DNA from: DAHUXD01 sp963805495
GTDB taxonomy: Bacteria > Acidobacteriota > Thermoanaerobaculia > UBA5066 > Gp7-AA6
Direction of reading: 5' to 3'
Length of the DNA: 64,000 nucleotides
NCBI GenBank assembly: GCA_963805495.1
Contig: CAWDUQ010000001.1
Coordinates: 1,054,001 to 1,118,000 of the forward strand
Program-made: the position numbers and the translations under genes
The notes under the pieces: model-generated
What the model was told of the DNA's origin: nothing
Databases searched by the model: none
The model's input: the letters and a program-made list of their open reading frames with translations, nothing else
Shown here: positions 45,859-55,176 of the stretch, piece by piece
Layout: the number at the start of each line of letters is the position of its first letter
How positions within the stretch are numbered: position 1 is the stretch's first letter

Positions 45859-48144
45859 CTACGGCAGCCCCAGCGCCTTGACGAGAAACGTCGCCATCTG
45901 CCCCCGAGTGTTCGGGCTCGAGGGACAGTAGACCGTCCCGTTGCCGCAGCCGGACGTCACGAATTCGAACTTGAGCTGCTCGACCCAGTTGGCGAAGAGG
46001 GAGGGGCATGGAACGTCGGCGAAGATCCCGCTGCAGGCGGGGGCCTGGTAGCTCGAGCCGTGGAGCGTCTTCAGGAGAAAGGGCGCCATCTGGTCGCGGC
46101 GGACCGTCGACGTCGGACAGAAATTGCCGCCGCCGCAGCCGCCCGTGATGCCCTCCGCGAAGAGCGCCTCGATCCAGTCGGCGAAGGGGGACGGGCACGG
46201 CACGTCGGCGAAGAGGCCGGGCGGCGCACAGGGCGGAGGCGTGTAGCACAGCCCGTGCTTGGCCTTCAGCAGGAACACCGCCATCGCCTGGCGCTTGACG
46301 GGATCGGAGACGCCGTACAGGCCGCCTCCGATACCGACGGTGACCTCGTTGGCCACGAGTTTGACGATGTCACCGTGAAACGGATCCGCCGGCGGGACGT
46401 CCGAAAAATCGGCGACCCACCCATTGTCGAGCGTGCCCGACAGGCCGCCGGGGTTCGTCACCACGACGTCGTGGATGCTGCCCGCCGGCTTGGCCGGAAA
46501 CGTGGCGGTGATCGTGTAGGGCGGTGTGACGACGACGCTCGAAGCGGCCTCGCCGCCGACCGTCACGGTCGCGCCGGCCTCGAACCCCTGCCCGGAGAGC
46601 GTCACGCTGCCGCCGGACGGGGGCCCCGAGCGGGGATCGACCTTGAGCAGGAGGGACAGCGAGTTCTCCGACGTGTTGCCGTCCGGGTCGGTGGCCATCG
46701 CCGTGACGCCCTGCCCGACGGTCAGCGGCGCGGCGAGAATGTAGTCGATCGTCGCGTTGCCCGAAGCGTTCGTGGTGACCTGCGTCGAACCGACGTAGTC
46801 CTGGGCCTGCGGGAAGGCCGTGGGCCGGACCACGCAGGCCGGATTCGCATAGAAATCGACGTCGAAGGTCGTCGACGGCGTGCTGTTGAACGAAGCGTGG
46901 ACGACGGTCGGCGGACCGTAGTCGATGCCCGTGATCATGGGCGAATTCTGCAGATTGTTGGCCCCGGTGTCGACGTCGCCGGGGTCGTTGGGCGCCGCGG
47001 CCGCCCAGTCCGGCGCGAAGCCGCGCGACACGTTGCCGTAGATGCGGTTCCCCCGCACCGTGACGCGGTTGCTGCTGAAGCTCAGGATGGTGACTCCGAC
47101 CGGATACCAGCCCGGCCGGCCGCCGTTGAAGGCGACGACGTTGCCTTCCCCCGGAGCGATGCCGCCGACGAGCGCGCCGTCGCCGTCGTGCAACGGGGAG
47201 ACGATCATTCCTCCGGCGCGGTTCCCGAGGTTGCGGGTCCCGCTCGCGTCCGTTCCGACGATATTGCCTTGAACGGTGATGAGCCCCGCGCGGTTGCCGA
47301 CACTGACCCCGAGGCTCGCGTTGCCGCTGATGATGTTGCCTTCCCCCGGAGCACTGCCTCCGATCTGGATCGGCTGGTCGCCGGTCCCGGCGGCGATGCC
47401 GATGCCGTTGGGAAGGGACACCGTCACGGTCCGGTCCGTCCCGATGATGTTTCCCCGGATCACGGCCGTGGGTATATCGTCGACCGTCTCCACGATGGCG
47501 ATGCCGGTCCCTTCGGCGTTCATCTCCTCGACGTTGTTGCCGGAGATCAGGTTCCGGTCCGCGGGAAGTGGTCCGCCGATCTGGTGGCCGACGCCCCCGA
47601 AAACGTAGATGCCGCGAATCTGCCGGGTCACCCCGATTCCCCGGGGCACGGACAATCCGTCGGGCGTCGTCCCGATGTAGTTGCCGACGATCGTGATCCC
47701 GTCGCCCGCGCCCGCGTCGACCCAGATCCCGGCGATGTAGCAACGGTTGATGGCGAGTCCCCGGATCACGGTCCCGCCGGCGGCGATGCGCAGGCCGACG
47801 GAGCTCAGCGCGAGCGGCAGAGGCTGTCCGCTGATCTCTATTGTGAGGACGGCGTTGGTTCCCTGGGGAAAGGCGAGGGTATCGGGCGAGGACCCCGCCT
47901 GCGTGTAGCCGTCGATCGTCGTCGTCTCCGTGATCGTCGGCAGGGGTGTCAGAAGCGAGATGGTGTGGACGCCAGGCCCCGGGATCGCAAACTGGATGGC
48001 GTGGGGGCCGCCCGAGGCGTTGGCGTCGAGGATCGCCTGGCGCAGCGACCCGGCGCCCGAGTCGTTCGCGTTCGTCACGGTCAACGTGGCGGCGGCCAAC
48101 GGCGCCGCGAGGCAGAGGGCGGCGAGAGCGAGGGGAGTGCGCAT
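45859..48144 (-). CDS. Secreted beta-helix/IPT/SLH protein (array gene P), last gene of block 1
   Basis: A 761-residue protein from ATG 48144 (GGAGGA ten bases upstream) with leader MRTPLALAALCLAAPLAA. The helix spans about 25-405 and includes GNIIGTDRTVT and GNIVGTDASGT. The beta-sandwich has VDFYANPACVVRPTAFPQAQ and ends DPDGNTSENSLSLLLK, so NTSEF has become NTSEN. The IPT domain begins SGPPSGGSVTLSGQGF. The SLH loops are GIGGGLYG, GCGGGNFC and, in the last repeat, the variant VTSGCGNGTVYCP shared with gene R. Between repeats 1 and 2 a longer linker, CAPPGLFADVPC, carries an inserted Pro-Gly. Its stop faces the kinase stop with nine bases between, so transcripts from both sides probably read into each other. 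Confidence 0.92.
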   Translation of the reverse strand: MRTPLALAALCLAAPLAAATLTVTNANDSGAGSLRQAILDANASGGPHAIQFAIPGPGVHTISLLTPLPTITETTTIDGYTQAGSSPDTLAFPQGTNAVLTIEISGQPLPLALSSVGLRIAAGGTVIRGLAINRCYIAGIWVDAGAGDGITIVGNYIGTTPDGLSVPRGIGVTRQIRGIYVFGGVGHQIGGPLPADRNLISGNNVEEMNAEGTGIAIVETVDDIPTAVIRGNIIGTDRTVTVSLPNGIGIAAGTGDQPIQIGGSAPGEGNIISGNASLGVSVGNRAGLITVQGNIVGTDASGTRNLGNRAGGMIVSPLHDGDGALVGGIAPGEGNVVAFNGGRPGWYPVGVTILSFSSNRVTVRGNRIYGNVSRGFAPDWAAAAPNDPGDVDTGANNLQNSPMITGIDYGPPTVVHASFNSTPSTTFDVDFYANPACVVRPTAFPQAQDYVGSTQVTTNASGNATIDYILAAPLTVGQGVTAMATDPDGNTSENSLSLLLKVDPRSGPPSGGSVTLSGQGFEAGATVTVGGEAASSVVVTPPYTITATFPAKPAGSIHDVVVTNPGGLSGTLDNGWVADFSDVPPADPFHGDIVKLVANEVTVGIGGGLYGVSDPVKRQAMAVFLLKAKHGLCYTPPPCAPPGLFADVPCPSPFADWIEALFAEGITGGCGGGNFCPTSTVRRDQMAPFLLKTLHGSSYQAPACSGIFADVPCPSLFANWVEQLKFEFVTSGCGNGTVYCPSSPNTRGQMATFLVKALGLP

Positions 48145-48161
48145 GCGAAGGGATCCTCCGT

Positions 48162-50390
48162 TCAGGGAAGGCGCAGCGCCTTCACCAGGAAAGTCGCCAT
48201 CTGGCCGCGGTTGTTCGGGTTGGAGGGACAGTAGTTGCCGCCGCCGCAGCCGGACGTCACGTACTCGATCGAGAGTTGCTCGATCCAGTCCGCGAAGAGA
48301 GAGGGGCAGGCCACGTCGGCGAAGACTCCGCTGCAGCGCGGCGGAGTGTAGGTCGGGCCGTGCACGGCCTTGAGCAGGAACGGGGCCATCTGGTCGCGCC
48401 GCACGGAATCCAGCGGGCAGAAGTTCCCGCCGCCGCACCCGCCGGTAATGCCTTCCGCCGCCATCGCCTCGATCCAGTCGGCGTACTGCGAGGGGCAGGG
48501 CACGTCGGCGAAGAAGCCGGGCGGCGTGCACGCGGGCGGCGTGTAGCAGACCCCGTGCTCGGCCTTGAGGACGAAAACGGCCATGGACTGGCGCTTCACC
48601 GGGTTGGCCACTCCGTACAGTCCGCCGCCGGCACCCGCCGTGACCTGGTTCGCGACGAGCTTGACGACGTCGTCGTGGAACTGATTGGCTGGCGGAACGT
48701 CGAGGAAATCGGCGATGTAGCCGTTGCGAAGCGTTCCGGAGACGCCCCCCGGGTTCGTGACGACGACGTCGTGGGCCGTTCCCGCTCCGAATGCCGGCAT
48801 GTTCGCCGTGATCGAGTACGGCGGCGTGACGACGACGTTCGAGGCGGCGACTCCGCCCACCGAGACGGTCGCGCCCGGTTCGAAGAGCTGCCCGCCGAGC
48901 GTGACGCTGCCGCCGCCCGCCGCCGGGCCGGAGCGCGGCAGGGCCTTCAGCAGGATCGTCTGCGAGAACTCTGACGTGTTGCCGGAAGGATCCGTGGCGA
49001 TGGCCGTCACGCGTCCTCCCGGGGCGATGGGCGAGGGCAGCGTGTAGTCGATCGCGACGATGCCCGATGCGTTGGTCGTCGCCGTCGCGCTTCCGACGCG
49101 CACATCGCCCTGCGTGGAGAGCACCGGAAACGCGACGCAGCTCGTGCTGGCGTAGAAGTCCACGTCGAACGTGGTCGAAGGCGCGCTGCTCAGCACGAAG
49201 TGCGCCACGGTCGGGGGCCCGTAGTCGATCCCGGTCAGCACGGGAGCGTTCTGGCGTCCGTTCGGCCCGACGTCCCCGTCGCCGGGATCCGCCGCGTGGG
49301 GCGGATCGAGCCCGAGCGCGATCGCCACGGGGCGATTGTCGTAGAAGAGGTTGCCACGAGCCGTGATCTGGCCGCTCGAGCCGGACATGAGAAAACCGGC
49401 CGGATAACTGAAGGGGCCGCCCAGCCCGTTGTGCGCGATGACGTTGCCTTCGCCCGGGCCGAGGCCGCCGAGGACGCCCGTGAACGGCTGACCGCTCGTG
49501 TCCATCGAGACGCCGTTGCCGAGGTTCGCGAGGTTCGCCGTCTGCGTCGGGTTGGTGCCGACGAAGTTCCCTTGGAAGGTCGAGAACCGTCCGTAGAAGC
49601 CGACCGCGAGGCTTCCACCGATCACGTTGCCCTCGTTCGCTCCCGGCCCGCCGATCTGGACTCCGTGCTTCGACGGGCAATACACGCCCATCCCGTTGGT
49701 GATGACGTAGGAGACGTTGGCATCGGTTCCGATGAGATTCCCCTGCACTTTGCCGGCGACGTTGTACTCGAGGTAAACGCCGGCCAGGCCCGGATTTCCG
49801 GAGATGAGGTTCCGGTCTGCGGGGTTGGGTCCACCGACCTGGACGTTGAGGGGCGGCTCGTTGCCGAGCGTGCCAAGGGCGAATACCCCCCAACGCTGGG
49901 ATGACCCGTCGTCGACCGGTGTTCCCGCCGGCGTCGTGCCGAGGAAGTTGCCGGTCACCGTCAGATTCCCCTTGTCGTAGATCGCGCCGTCGCCGCAGCG
50001 GTTGATCACGAGACCCTGGATGTGCGCCGCGGTGGTCTCGAGCTCCCAGCAGGACGCGAGCGAAACGGCGGCTCCGTTGATTTCGATGTTCAGCACGGCG
50101 TTGGTGCCCTGGGCGAGCGGCAGAGTGTTCGGCGAGGACCCCGGCTGCGTGTAGCCGTCCACGGTGATCGGGCCGAACGCCTTGGGAAGCCACGTCGTGA
50201 GGAAGATCGTGTGCACGCCCGGACCGGGGATGTTGAACTGGATCGTGTCGGCGCCGGGCGCGGCCTCCGCGTCCAGGATCGCCTGTCGCAGCGAGCCGGC
50301 TCCGGAGTCGGCGGTCGTCGTCACCGTGAACGTCGCGGCGGGGAGCGGAGCGGTGGCGCAGAGAAGGAGCAGTGCGAGGCGGGTGCGCAT
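48162..50390 (-). CDS. Secreted beta-helix/IPT/SLH protein (array gene Q)
   Basis: A 742-residue protein from ATG 50390 (GAGGAG upstream), leader MRTRLALLLLCATAPLPAA. The helix (about 25-385) has GNFLGTTPAGT, GNLIGTDANVS and GNFVGTNPTQT. Acidic and Tyr-rich variations (VYLEYNVAGKVQ) give it a face of its own. The module after the helix begins TGIDYGPPTVAHFVLSSAPS, shared with gene R. Its Cys segment is VDFYASTSCVAFPVLSTQGD. The IPT domain begins SGPAAGGGSVTLGGQLF. SLH loops are GAGGGLYG, GCGGGNFC and GCGGGNYC, and the end is FLVKALRLP. Genes P, Q and R have only 17 bp between them and must be co-transcribed. Confidence 0.92.
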   Translation of the reverse strand: MRTRLALLLLCATAPLPAATFTVTTTADSGAGSLRQAILDAEAAPGADTIQFNIPGPGVHTIFLTTWLPKAFGPITVDGYTQPGSSPNTLPLAQGTNAVLNIEINGAAVSLASCWELETTAAHIQGLVINRCGDGAIYDKGNLTVTGNFLGTTPAGTPVDDGSSQRWGVFALGTLGNEPPLNVQVGGPNPADRNLISGNPGLAGVYLEYNVAGKVQGNLIGTDANVSYVITNGMGVYCPSKHGVQIGGPGANEGNVIGGSLAVGFYGRFSTFQGNFVGTNPTQTANLANLGNGVSMDTSGQPFTGVLGGLGPGEGNVIAHNGLGGPFSYPAGFLMSGSSGQITARGNLFYDNRPVAIALGLDPPHAADPGDGDVGPNGRQNAPVLTGIDYGPPTVAHFVLSSAPSTTFDVDFYASTSCVAFPVLSTQGDVRVGSATATTNASGIVAIDYTLPSPIAPGGRVTAIATDPSGNTSEFSQTILLKALPRSGPAAGGGSVTLGGQLFEPGATVSVGGVAASNVVVTPPYSITANMPAFGAGTAHDVVVTNPGGVSGTLRNGYIADFLDVPPANQFHDDVVKLVANQVTAGAGGGLYGVANPVKRQSMAVFVLKAEHGVCYTPPACTPPGFFADVPCPSQYADWIEAMAAEGITGGCGGGNFCPLDSVRRDQMAPFLLKAVHGPTYTPPRCSGVFADVACPSLFADWIEQLSIEYVTSGCGGGNYCPSNPNNRGQMATFLVKALRLP

Positions 50391-50407
50391 GAGAGAACTC
50401 CTCTGTG

Positions 50408-52639
50408 TTAAGGGAGGCGCAGGGCTTTTACCAGAAACGTCGCCATCTGTCCTCGGGTGTTCGGTTGCGCGGGGCAGTAAACCGTCCCGTTGCCGCAGCC
50501 GCTCGTCACGTTTTCCGCCTTGAGCTGCTCGATCCAGTCGGCGAAGAGCGACGGGCAGGGGACGTCGGCGAAGATGCCGGCGCACCGCGGCGGCGCGTAC
50601 GACGGGCCGTGCACGGCCTTGAGCAGAAACGGCGCCATCTGGTCGCGCCGGACCGTGTTCAGCGGACAGAAGTTGCCCCCGCCGCAGCCGCCGGTGATCC
50701 CCTCGTCGAACATCGCTTCGATCCAGTCGGCGAACGGCGAGGGGCAGGGCACGTCGAGAAAGACGGCCGGGGATGTGCAGGGCGGCGGCGTGTAGCAGAG
50801 GCCGTGCTCGGCCTTCAGGACGAAGACCGCCATCGCCTGGCGCTTGACGGGATCGTTGACTCCGTAGAGCCCGCCGCCGATGCCGACCGTGACCTCGCTC
50901 GCGACGAGCCGCACGATGTCGTCGTGAAACTGGTTGCCGGCGGGTACGTCGAGGAAATCGGCGACGTATCCGTTCTGGAGAGTGCCTGCGAGGCCGCCCG
51001 GGTTGGTGACCGAGACGTCGTGGACCGATCCGGCCGGAAAGGCCGGCATGTCGGCCGTGATCGTGTAGGGCGGAGTGACGACGACGTTCGACGGCGCCAT
51101 GCCGCCGACGGAAACCGTGGCGCCGGCTTCGAAGAGCTGTCCGGCGAGCGTGACGGATCCGCCCCCCGCCGCCGGCCCCGACGGGGGATTCGTCTTGAGG
51201 AGGATCGTCTGGGAGAACTCGGATGTGTTGCCGCCCGGGTCCGTCGCGATCGCCGACGCGCCCTGCCCGACCAGCAGGGGCGACGGCATGGGAAAGTCGA
51301 TCGTCGCGAGACCGGAGGCGTCGGTCGTGACCTGCGTGGTGCCGACCATCTCCTCGCCCCCGGCATAGGCCGTCGGCTGTGCGACGCAGAGCAGGTTCGC
51401 GTAGACGTCGATGTCGTAGGTCGTCGACGGCGCGCTGCTCAGGATGAAGTGCGCGACCGTCGGAGGGCCGTAGTCGATGCCCGTGAGGACCGGCGCGTTC
51501 TGCAGCCCGTTGGGTCCCGTGTCGCCATCGCCGGGATCGGCGGCGGCCGGCGGATTCAGACCGAGCGCGATGGCGACGGGGCGGTTGCCGTAGAACCGAT
51601 TCCCCCGGATCTCCGTCGTTCCGCCCAGGATCTGCAGGCCGGCCGCGTACGCGCCCGGATCGCTCCGCCCGTTCCACGCGAAAACGTTCCCTTCGCCCGC
51701 GGCGAGTCCGCCGACGACGCCGTTCGGAACGCCTCCGCCGACGAAGCCTCCGCCGAGATTGCCGAGGGCCGCCGTCTCGGCCGCATTGGTGCCGACGAAG
51801 TTGCCCTGGAAGACCGAGGCGGATCCGAACATGCCGTTGGAGAGGCTGCCTCCGATGACATTTCCCTCGTTGGGTCCGGGCCCGCCGATTTCCGGCGGAG
51901 GCGTCGCGCCCGAGAAGATGCCGATGCCGTTGGCGATCGTGTACGTCGCCGTGGCGTCGACGCCGATCAGGTTGCCCTGGACTTTGAGGCGCGTGAGGAA
52001 CTGGCCGCGAACGCCTTCGGACAGGCCGAACCGTGTGTGGCCGGAGATGAGGTTTCGGTCCGCCGGGTCGGGCCCGCCGACGATGACGTCGGTCGTCAGA
52101 GGCTCCGTCTGCGCGCCCAGGGCGTAGACGCCGCGGTTGTTCTGCGAACCGTCGGTCAGCGGACCGCCCTGCGGAGTCGTGCCGAGAAAGTTGCCCGTGA
52201 TCGTCACGGAGCCGGTGACGTGGATTTCGGCGATGAGACAGCGATTCACGACGAGGCCCTGGATCCGGCCGCCCGCGGCCGCCCACGTCAGACACGGATC
52301 CGCCGGGACCGCAGCGCCGCTGATCTCGATCAGGAGAACCGCATTCGTGCCCTGCGCCAGCGGCAGCGTATTGACCGAGGCGCCGGGCTGAGTGTAACCG
52401 TCTATAGTCGTAATATCAGTTACATCTGGCAGCGCCGAGCCGAGCACGATCGTGTGCACGCCCGCGCCCGGAAGGTTGAATGCGATCGTGTCCGGGCCGG
52501 CGGCCGCGTTCGCGTCGAGGATCGCCTGGCGCAGCGATCCCGCGCCCGAGTCGTTCACGCTTGTGACCGTGAACGTCGCCGCGGAGAGCGGAAGGGCGGC
52601 CGCCGTCAGAGTGCACGCCGCGATGAGGTGTCGGAGCAA
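50408..52639 (-). CDS. Secreted beta-helix/IPT/SLH protein (array gene R)
   Basis: A 743-residue protein. TTG 52639 is preferred because AGGAGG lies four bases upstream and LLRHLIAACTLTAAALPLSA is a signal peptide; no ATG or GTG gives a leader. The helix (about 30-390) includes GNFLGTTPQGG, GNLIGVDATAT and GNFVGTNAAET. Its post-helix module has IDVYANLLCVAQPTAYAGGE, unusual in IDVY for the common LDFY. IPT begins SGPAAGGGSVTLAGQLF. SLH repeat 1 has GIGGGLYG, repeat 2 GCGGGNFC and repeat 3 GCGNGTVYC. Q and R are close sisters through the IPT and SLH parts and differ mostly in the helix. The gene starts eight bases after the stop of gene S. Confidence 0.91.
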   Translation of the reverse strand: MLRHLIAACTLTAAALPLSAATFTVTSVNDSGAGSLRQAILDANAAAGPDTIAFNLPGAGVHTIVLGSALPDVTDITTIDGYTQPGASVNTLPLAQGTNAVLLIEISGAAVPADPCLTWAAAGGRIQGLVVNRCLIAEIHVTGSVTITGNFLGTTPQGGPLTDGSQNNRGVYALGAQTEPLTTDVIVGGPDPADRNLISGHTRFGLSEGVRGQFLTRLKVQGNLIGVDATATYTIANGIGIFSGATPPPEIGGPGPNEGNVIGGSLSNGMFGSASVFQGNFVGTNAAETAALGNLGGGFVGGGVPNGVVGGLAAGEGNVFAWNGRSDPGAYAAGLQILGGTTEIRGNRFYGNRPVAIALGLNPPAAADPGDGDTGPNGLQNAPVLTGIDYGPPTVAHFILSSAPSTTYDIDVYANLLCVAQPTAYAGGEEMVGTTQVTTDASGLATIDFPMPSPLLVGQGASAIATDPGGNTSEFSQTILLKTNPPSGPAAGGGSVTLAGQLFEAGATVSVGGMAPSNVVVTPPYTITADMPAFPAGSVHDVSVTNPGGLAGTLQNGYVADFLDVPAGNQFHDDIVRLVASEVTVGIGGGLYGVNDPVKRQAMAVFVLKAEHGLCYTPPPCTSPAVFLDVPCPSPFADWIEAMFDEGITGGCGGGNFCPLNTVRRDQMAPFLLKAVHGPSYAPPRCAGIFADVPCPSLFADWIEQLKAENVTSGCGNGTVYCPAQPNTRGQMATFLVKALRLP

Positions 52640-52647
52640 GAGACCTC

Positions 52648-55062
52648 CTAGAAGAGGAAGAACGTCTTCGTGACGAAGACGGCCATCTGCCCACGCGTGA
52701 CGGGATTCAGGGGGCAGTAGATGTTGACACCGCAGCCGCCCGTGATGTTCGCGTTGGCGAGCGTTTCGATCCAGTCGGCGAACGTCGAGGGGCATGGCAC
52801 GTCGGTGAAGAGCCCGACGCACGGGTCCGGGACGAAGTCGGAGCCGGCCCGGGCCTTGATCAGGAGGGGCGCCATCTGGTCGCGGCGCACGGGATTCTGG
52901 GGGCAGAAGTTGCCGCCGCCGCAGCCTCCGGCGATGCCCTCCGCCGCGAGCGCTTCGATCCAGGGGGCGAACGGCGACGCGCAGGGCACGTCGGCGAAGA
53001 CGCCGGAACAGGCCGGCGGCACGTAGCAGATCCCGTGCGTGGCCTTGAGCAGGAACACAGCGATCTGCTGGCGCGTCGTCGCGACGGCGAGACCGAAGTT
53101 CCCTCCGCCCACGCCGGCCGAGACGCCGTTGGTCACGAGACTGACGACGTAGTCGTGAAACGGGTGACCGGCCGGCACGTCGAGGAAGTCGGCCAGCCAG
53201 GCTTTTTCCAGGCTGTAGCCGCCGTTTGGAGGATTGCTCGCGACCACGTCGTAGACGGCACCCGCCGGGAGCGCGGGCATCGTTCCGGTGAGGGTCCCGT
53301 AGTCGACGGCGTTGAGGTTGGTGACGGGCAGGCCGGCCACGGTGACGACGGTGCCGGGCCCGAAGTCCATTCCGGAGATCGTCGCGCTGGTCCCGCCTTC
53401 GGGAGGCCCGGACTTCGGGTCGATCGAGAGGATGATGCGCTGAGAGAACTCCGAGGTTCGCCCCTGCGGATCCGTCGCCGTCGATGTAATGGCTTCGCCG
53501 GCCTGGAGCTGGTACGGGACGCTGGTCAGGAAACTGACCTTGCCCGTGCCGTCGGTCGTCACCTGGATCGAGCTGAGGTAGTGCTCCCCCTGAAGATATC
53601 CCCATGGACGGAAGTTGCACGACGGTCCGGAAAAGAAGTCCAGGTCGAACGTGGTCGACGGCGTGCTGTCCAGGTACCCGAAGACCTGTGTTGCTCCGGT
53701 CGTCGGGATGACGTTCGTGATGATCGGGAAGTTCTGGCTGAGATTGGGGCCGATGTCCGTGTCGCCCGGATCGTTTGGCGTCACGGCCCCGCCGACCCGG
53801 CCGTTGAGGAGGTCGATGCCGAGATAGAGGTTGTCGAAGATGCGATTGCCGCGGATCGTGACGACGGGACCGCGGACGTGGATGCCTCCGATCGTCGAGA
53901 AGAACAGCCGTCCGTTGTGCGCGATCACGTTGGCTTCGCCGGCCCCGGTGCCACCGATCAGAATGCTTCCGTTCTCCTCCAGGACGTAGATCCCGCCGCC
54001 CGGGTTGCCGAGCGCGAGCGTGGCCGTCTCGTCCGTCCCGATGAAGTTGCCCTGAATCACCGAGCTCGACAGCTCGAGCTGGATTCCGACGTTGCCCTCG
54101 CCCGCGATCACGTTGCCGCGGATCGAGGGGGATGCGTTCACGACTTCGATGCCGACCGCATCGCCGATGGCCTGCGTTCCGGTGACGTCCGTCCCGATGA
54201 AGTTGCCGACGACGGAGCCGGAGGCGTCGGCGTTCGAAATCACCACGGCGGTGTCGCCGACGCCCGAGATGACGTTGCGGGAGGAGGCGTCGGGGCCTCC
54301 GACCATGGCGAACGCGGCGACGTCGAGCAGCAGGCCCTGGCCGTAAGTGCCGTCGGCGCCGGCAATGCGCGCGGTGCCGGCGGCGTTGGTTCCGATGAGG
54401 TTTCCGCGAACCCCGAGGAACGCTGCGGTGTCGGTGACGACTCCCGCGGTGGTGTGGCCGCTGATGAGGTTGCGTTCGAAGGGAAGCGACCCTCCGATCC
54501 CGACGAAGAGCGCGTTGACGATCCGGACGCCGAAGCCCTGCGGGCCCGGGACGCTCGTGCCGCTCGGGTCGGTGCCGATGTAGTTGCCGACGATCAGCGC
54601 CCCGTCGCCCCCGGTCCCGACGTGGATGGCGCCGACGGGGCAACGATTGATGACGAGCCCCTGGATCGCCATGACCAGGAGGTTGTCGTTGCCGGCGTAG
54701 ACCTGGAAGCAGGGTTCGGATACGGCACCCGTTCCGTCGATCTGGATGAGGAGGTTCGCGTTGAGCCCCTGGCCGGTCGGGTGGGTGTTGAAGGTCGCGC
54801 CGGGCTGCGTGAACCCGTCGATCAGTACGGGCTGCGTGATCGGGGGAAGTCCCGAAGAGAGGACGATCGTCTGGACGAACGGGGCCGGGATCGCGAAAGC
54901 GATGTCGTCGTTGCCGGGGTTGGCGTTGGCGTCGAGGATCGCCTGGCGAAGCGACCCCGCGCCCGAGTCGCTGGTGTTGCTCACCGTGTAGGTCGCGGCC
55001 GAAAGTCGGGCGGCGGCCGCCAGGAGCGACGCTGCGAGACCGAGTGCCAGAGGACGATTCAC
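52648..55062 (-). CDS. Secreted beta-helix/IPT/SLH protein (array gene S)
   Basis: An 804-residue protein from GTG 55062 (AAGGAGG seven bases upstream), leader VNRPLALGLAASLLAAAARL. Helix turns such as GNYIGTDPSGT, GNLIGTNAAGT and GNFIGTDETAT run to about residue 450. The post-helix module reads LDFFSGPSCNFRPWGYLQGE. Its CNFRP phrase otherwise occurs only in genes B and C, linking distant members. IPT begins SGPPEGGTSATISGM. The SLH loops are GVGGGNFG, GCGGGNFC and GCGVNIYC, and the protein ends VTKTFFLF. The minus strand reads AGGCGATAGACT 29 bases before the start, as before gene K, suggesting a local promoter in the 114-bp gap to gene T. Confidence 0.92.
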   Translation of the reverse strand: MNRPLALGLAASLLAAAARLSAATYTVSNTSDSGAGSLRQAILDANANPGNDDIAFAIPAPFVQTIVLSSGLPPITQPVLIDGFTQPGATFNTHPTGQGLNANLLIQIDGTGAVSEPCFQVYAGNDNLLVMAIQGLVINRCPVGAIHVGTGGDGALIVGNYIGTDPSGTSVPGPQGFGVRIVNALFVGIGGSLPFERNLISGHTTAGVVTDTAAFLGVRGNLIGTNAAGTARIAGADGTYGQGLLLDVAAFAMVGGPDASSRNVISGVGDTAVVISNADASGSVVGNFIGTDVTGTQAIGDAVGIEVVNASPSIRGNVIAGEGNVGIQLELSSSVIQGNFIGTDETATLALGNPGGGIYVLEENGSILIGGTGAGEANVIAHNGRLFFSTIGGIHVRGPVVTIRGNRIFDNLYLGIDLLNGRVGGAVTPNDPGDTDIGPNLSQNFPIITNVIPTTGATQVFGYLDSTPSTTFDLDFFSGPSCNFRPWGYLQGEHYLSSIQVTTDGTGKVSFLTSVPYQLQAGEAITSTATDPQGRTSEFSQRIILSIDPKSGPPEGGTSATISGMDFGPGTVVTVAGLPVTNLNAVDYGTLTGTMPALPAGAVYDVVASNPPNGGYSLEKAWLADFLDVPAGHPFHDYVVSLVTNGVSAGVGGGNFGLAVATTRQQIAVFLLKATHGICYVPPACSGVFADVPCASPFAPWIEALAAEGIAGGCGGGNFCPQNPVRRDQMAPLLIKARAGSDFVPDPCVGLFTDVPCPSTFADWIETLANANITGGCGVNIYCPLNPVTRGQMAVFVTKTFFLF

Positions 55063-55090
55063 CCGCACCTCCTTGCTCGAATTGTGGGGA

Positions 55091-55102
55091 AGTCTATCGC
55101 CT
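55091..55102 (-). promoter_or_regulatory. Possible -10 region of gene S
   Basis: Identical over 12 bases to 32378-32389 and placed one base differently from the start codon. No -35 consensus was found. Confidence 0.3.
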
Positions 55103-55176
55103 GACGCCCTGCCCCGGTCGCGCGGAGAGCGGCCGACGCTGACGGCCAAGGCCCGACCAATGGATGCCCCGTCGTT

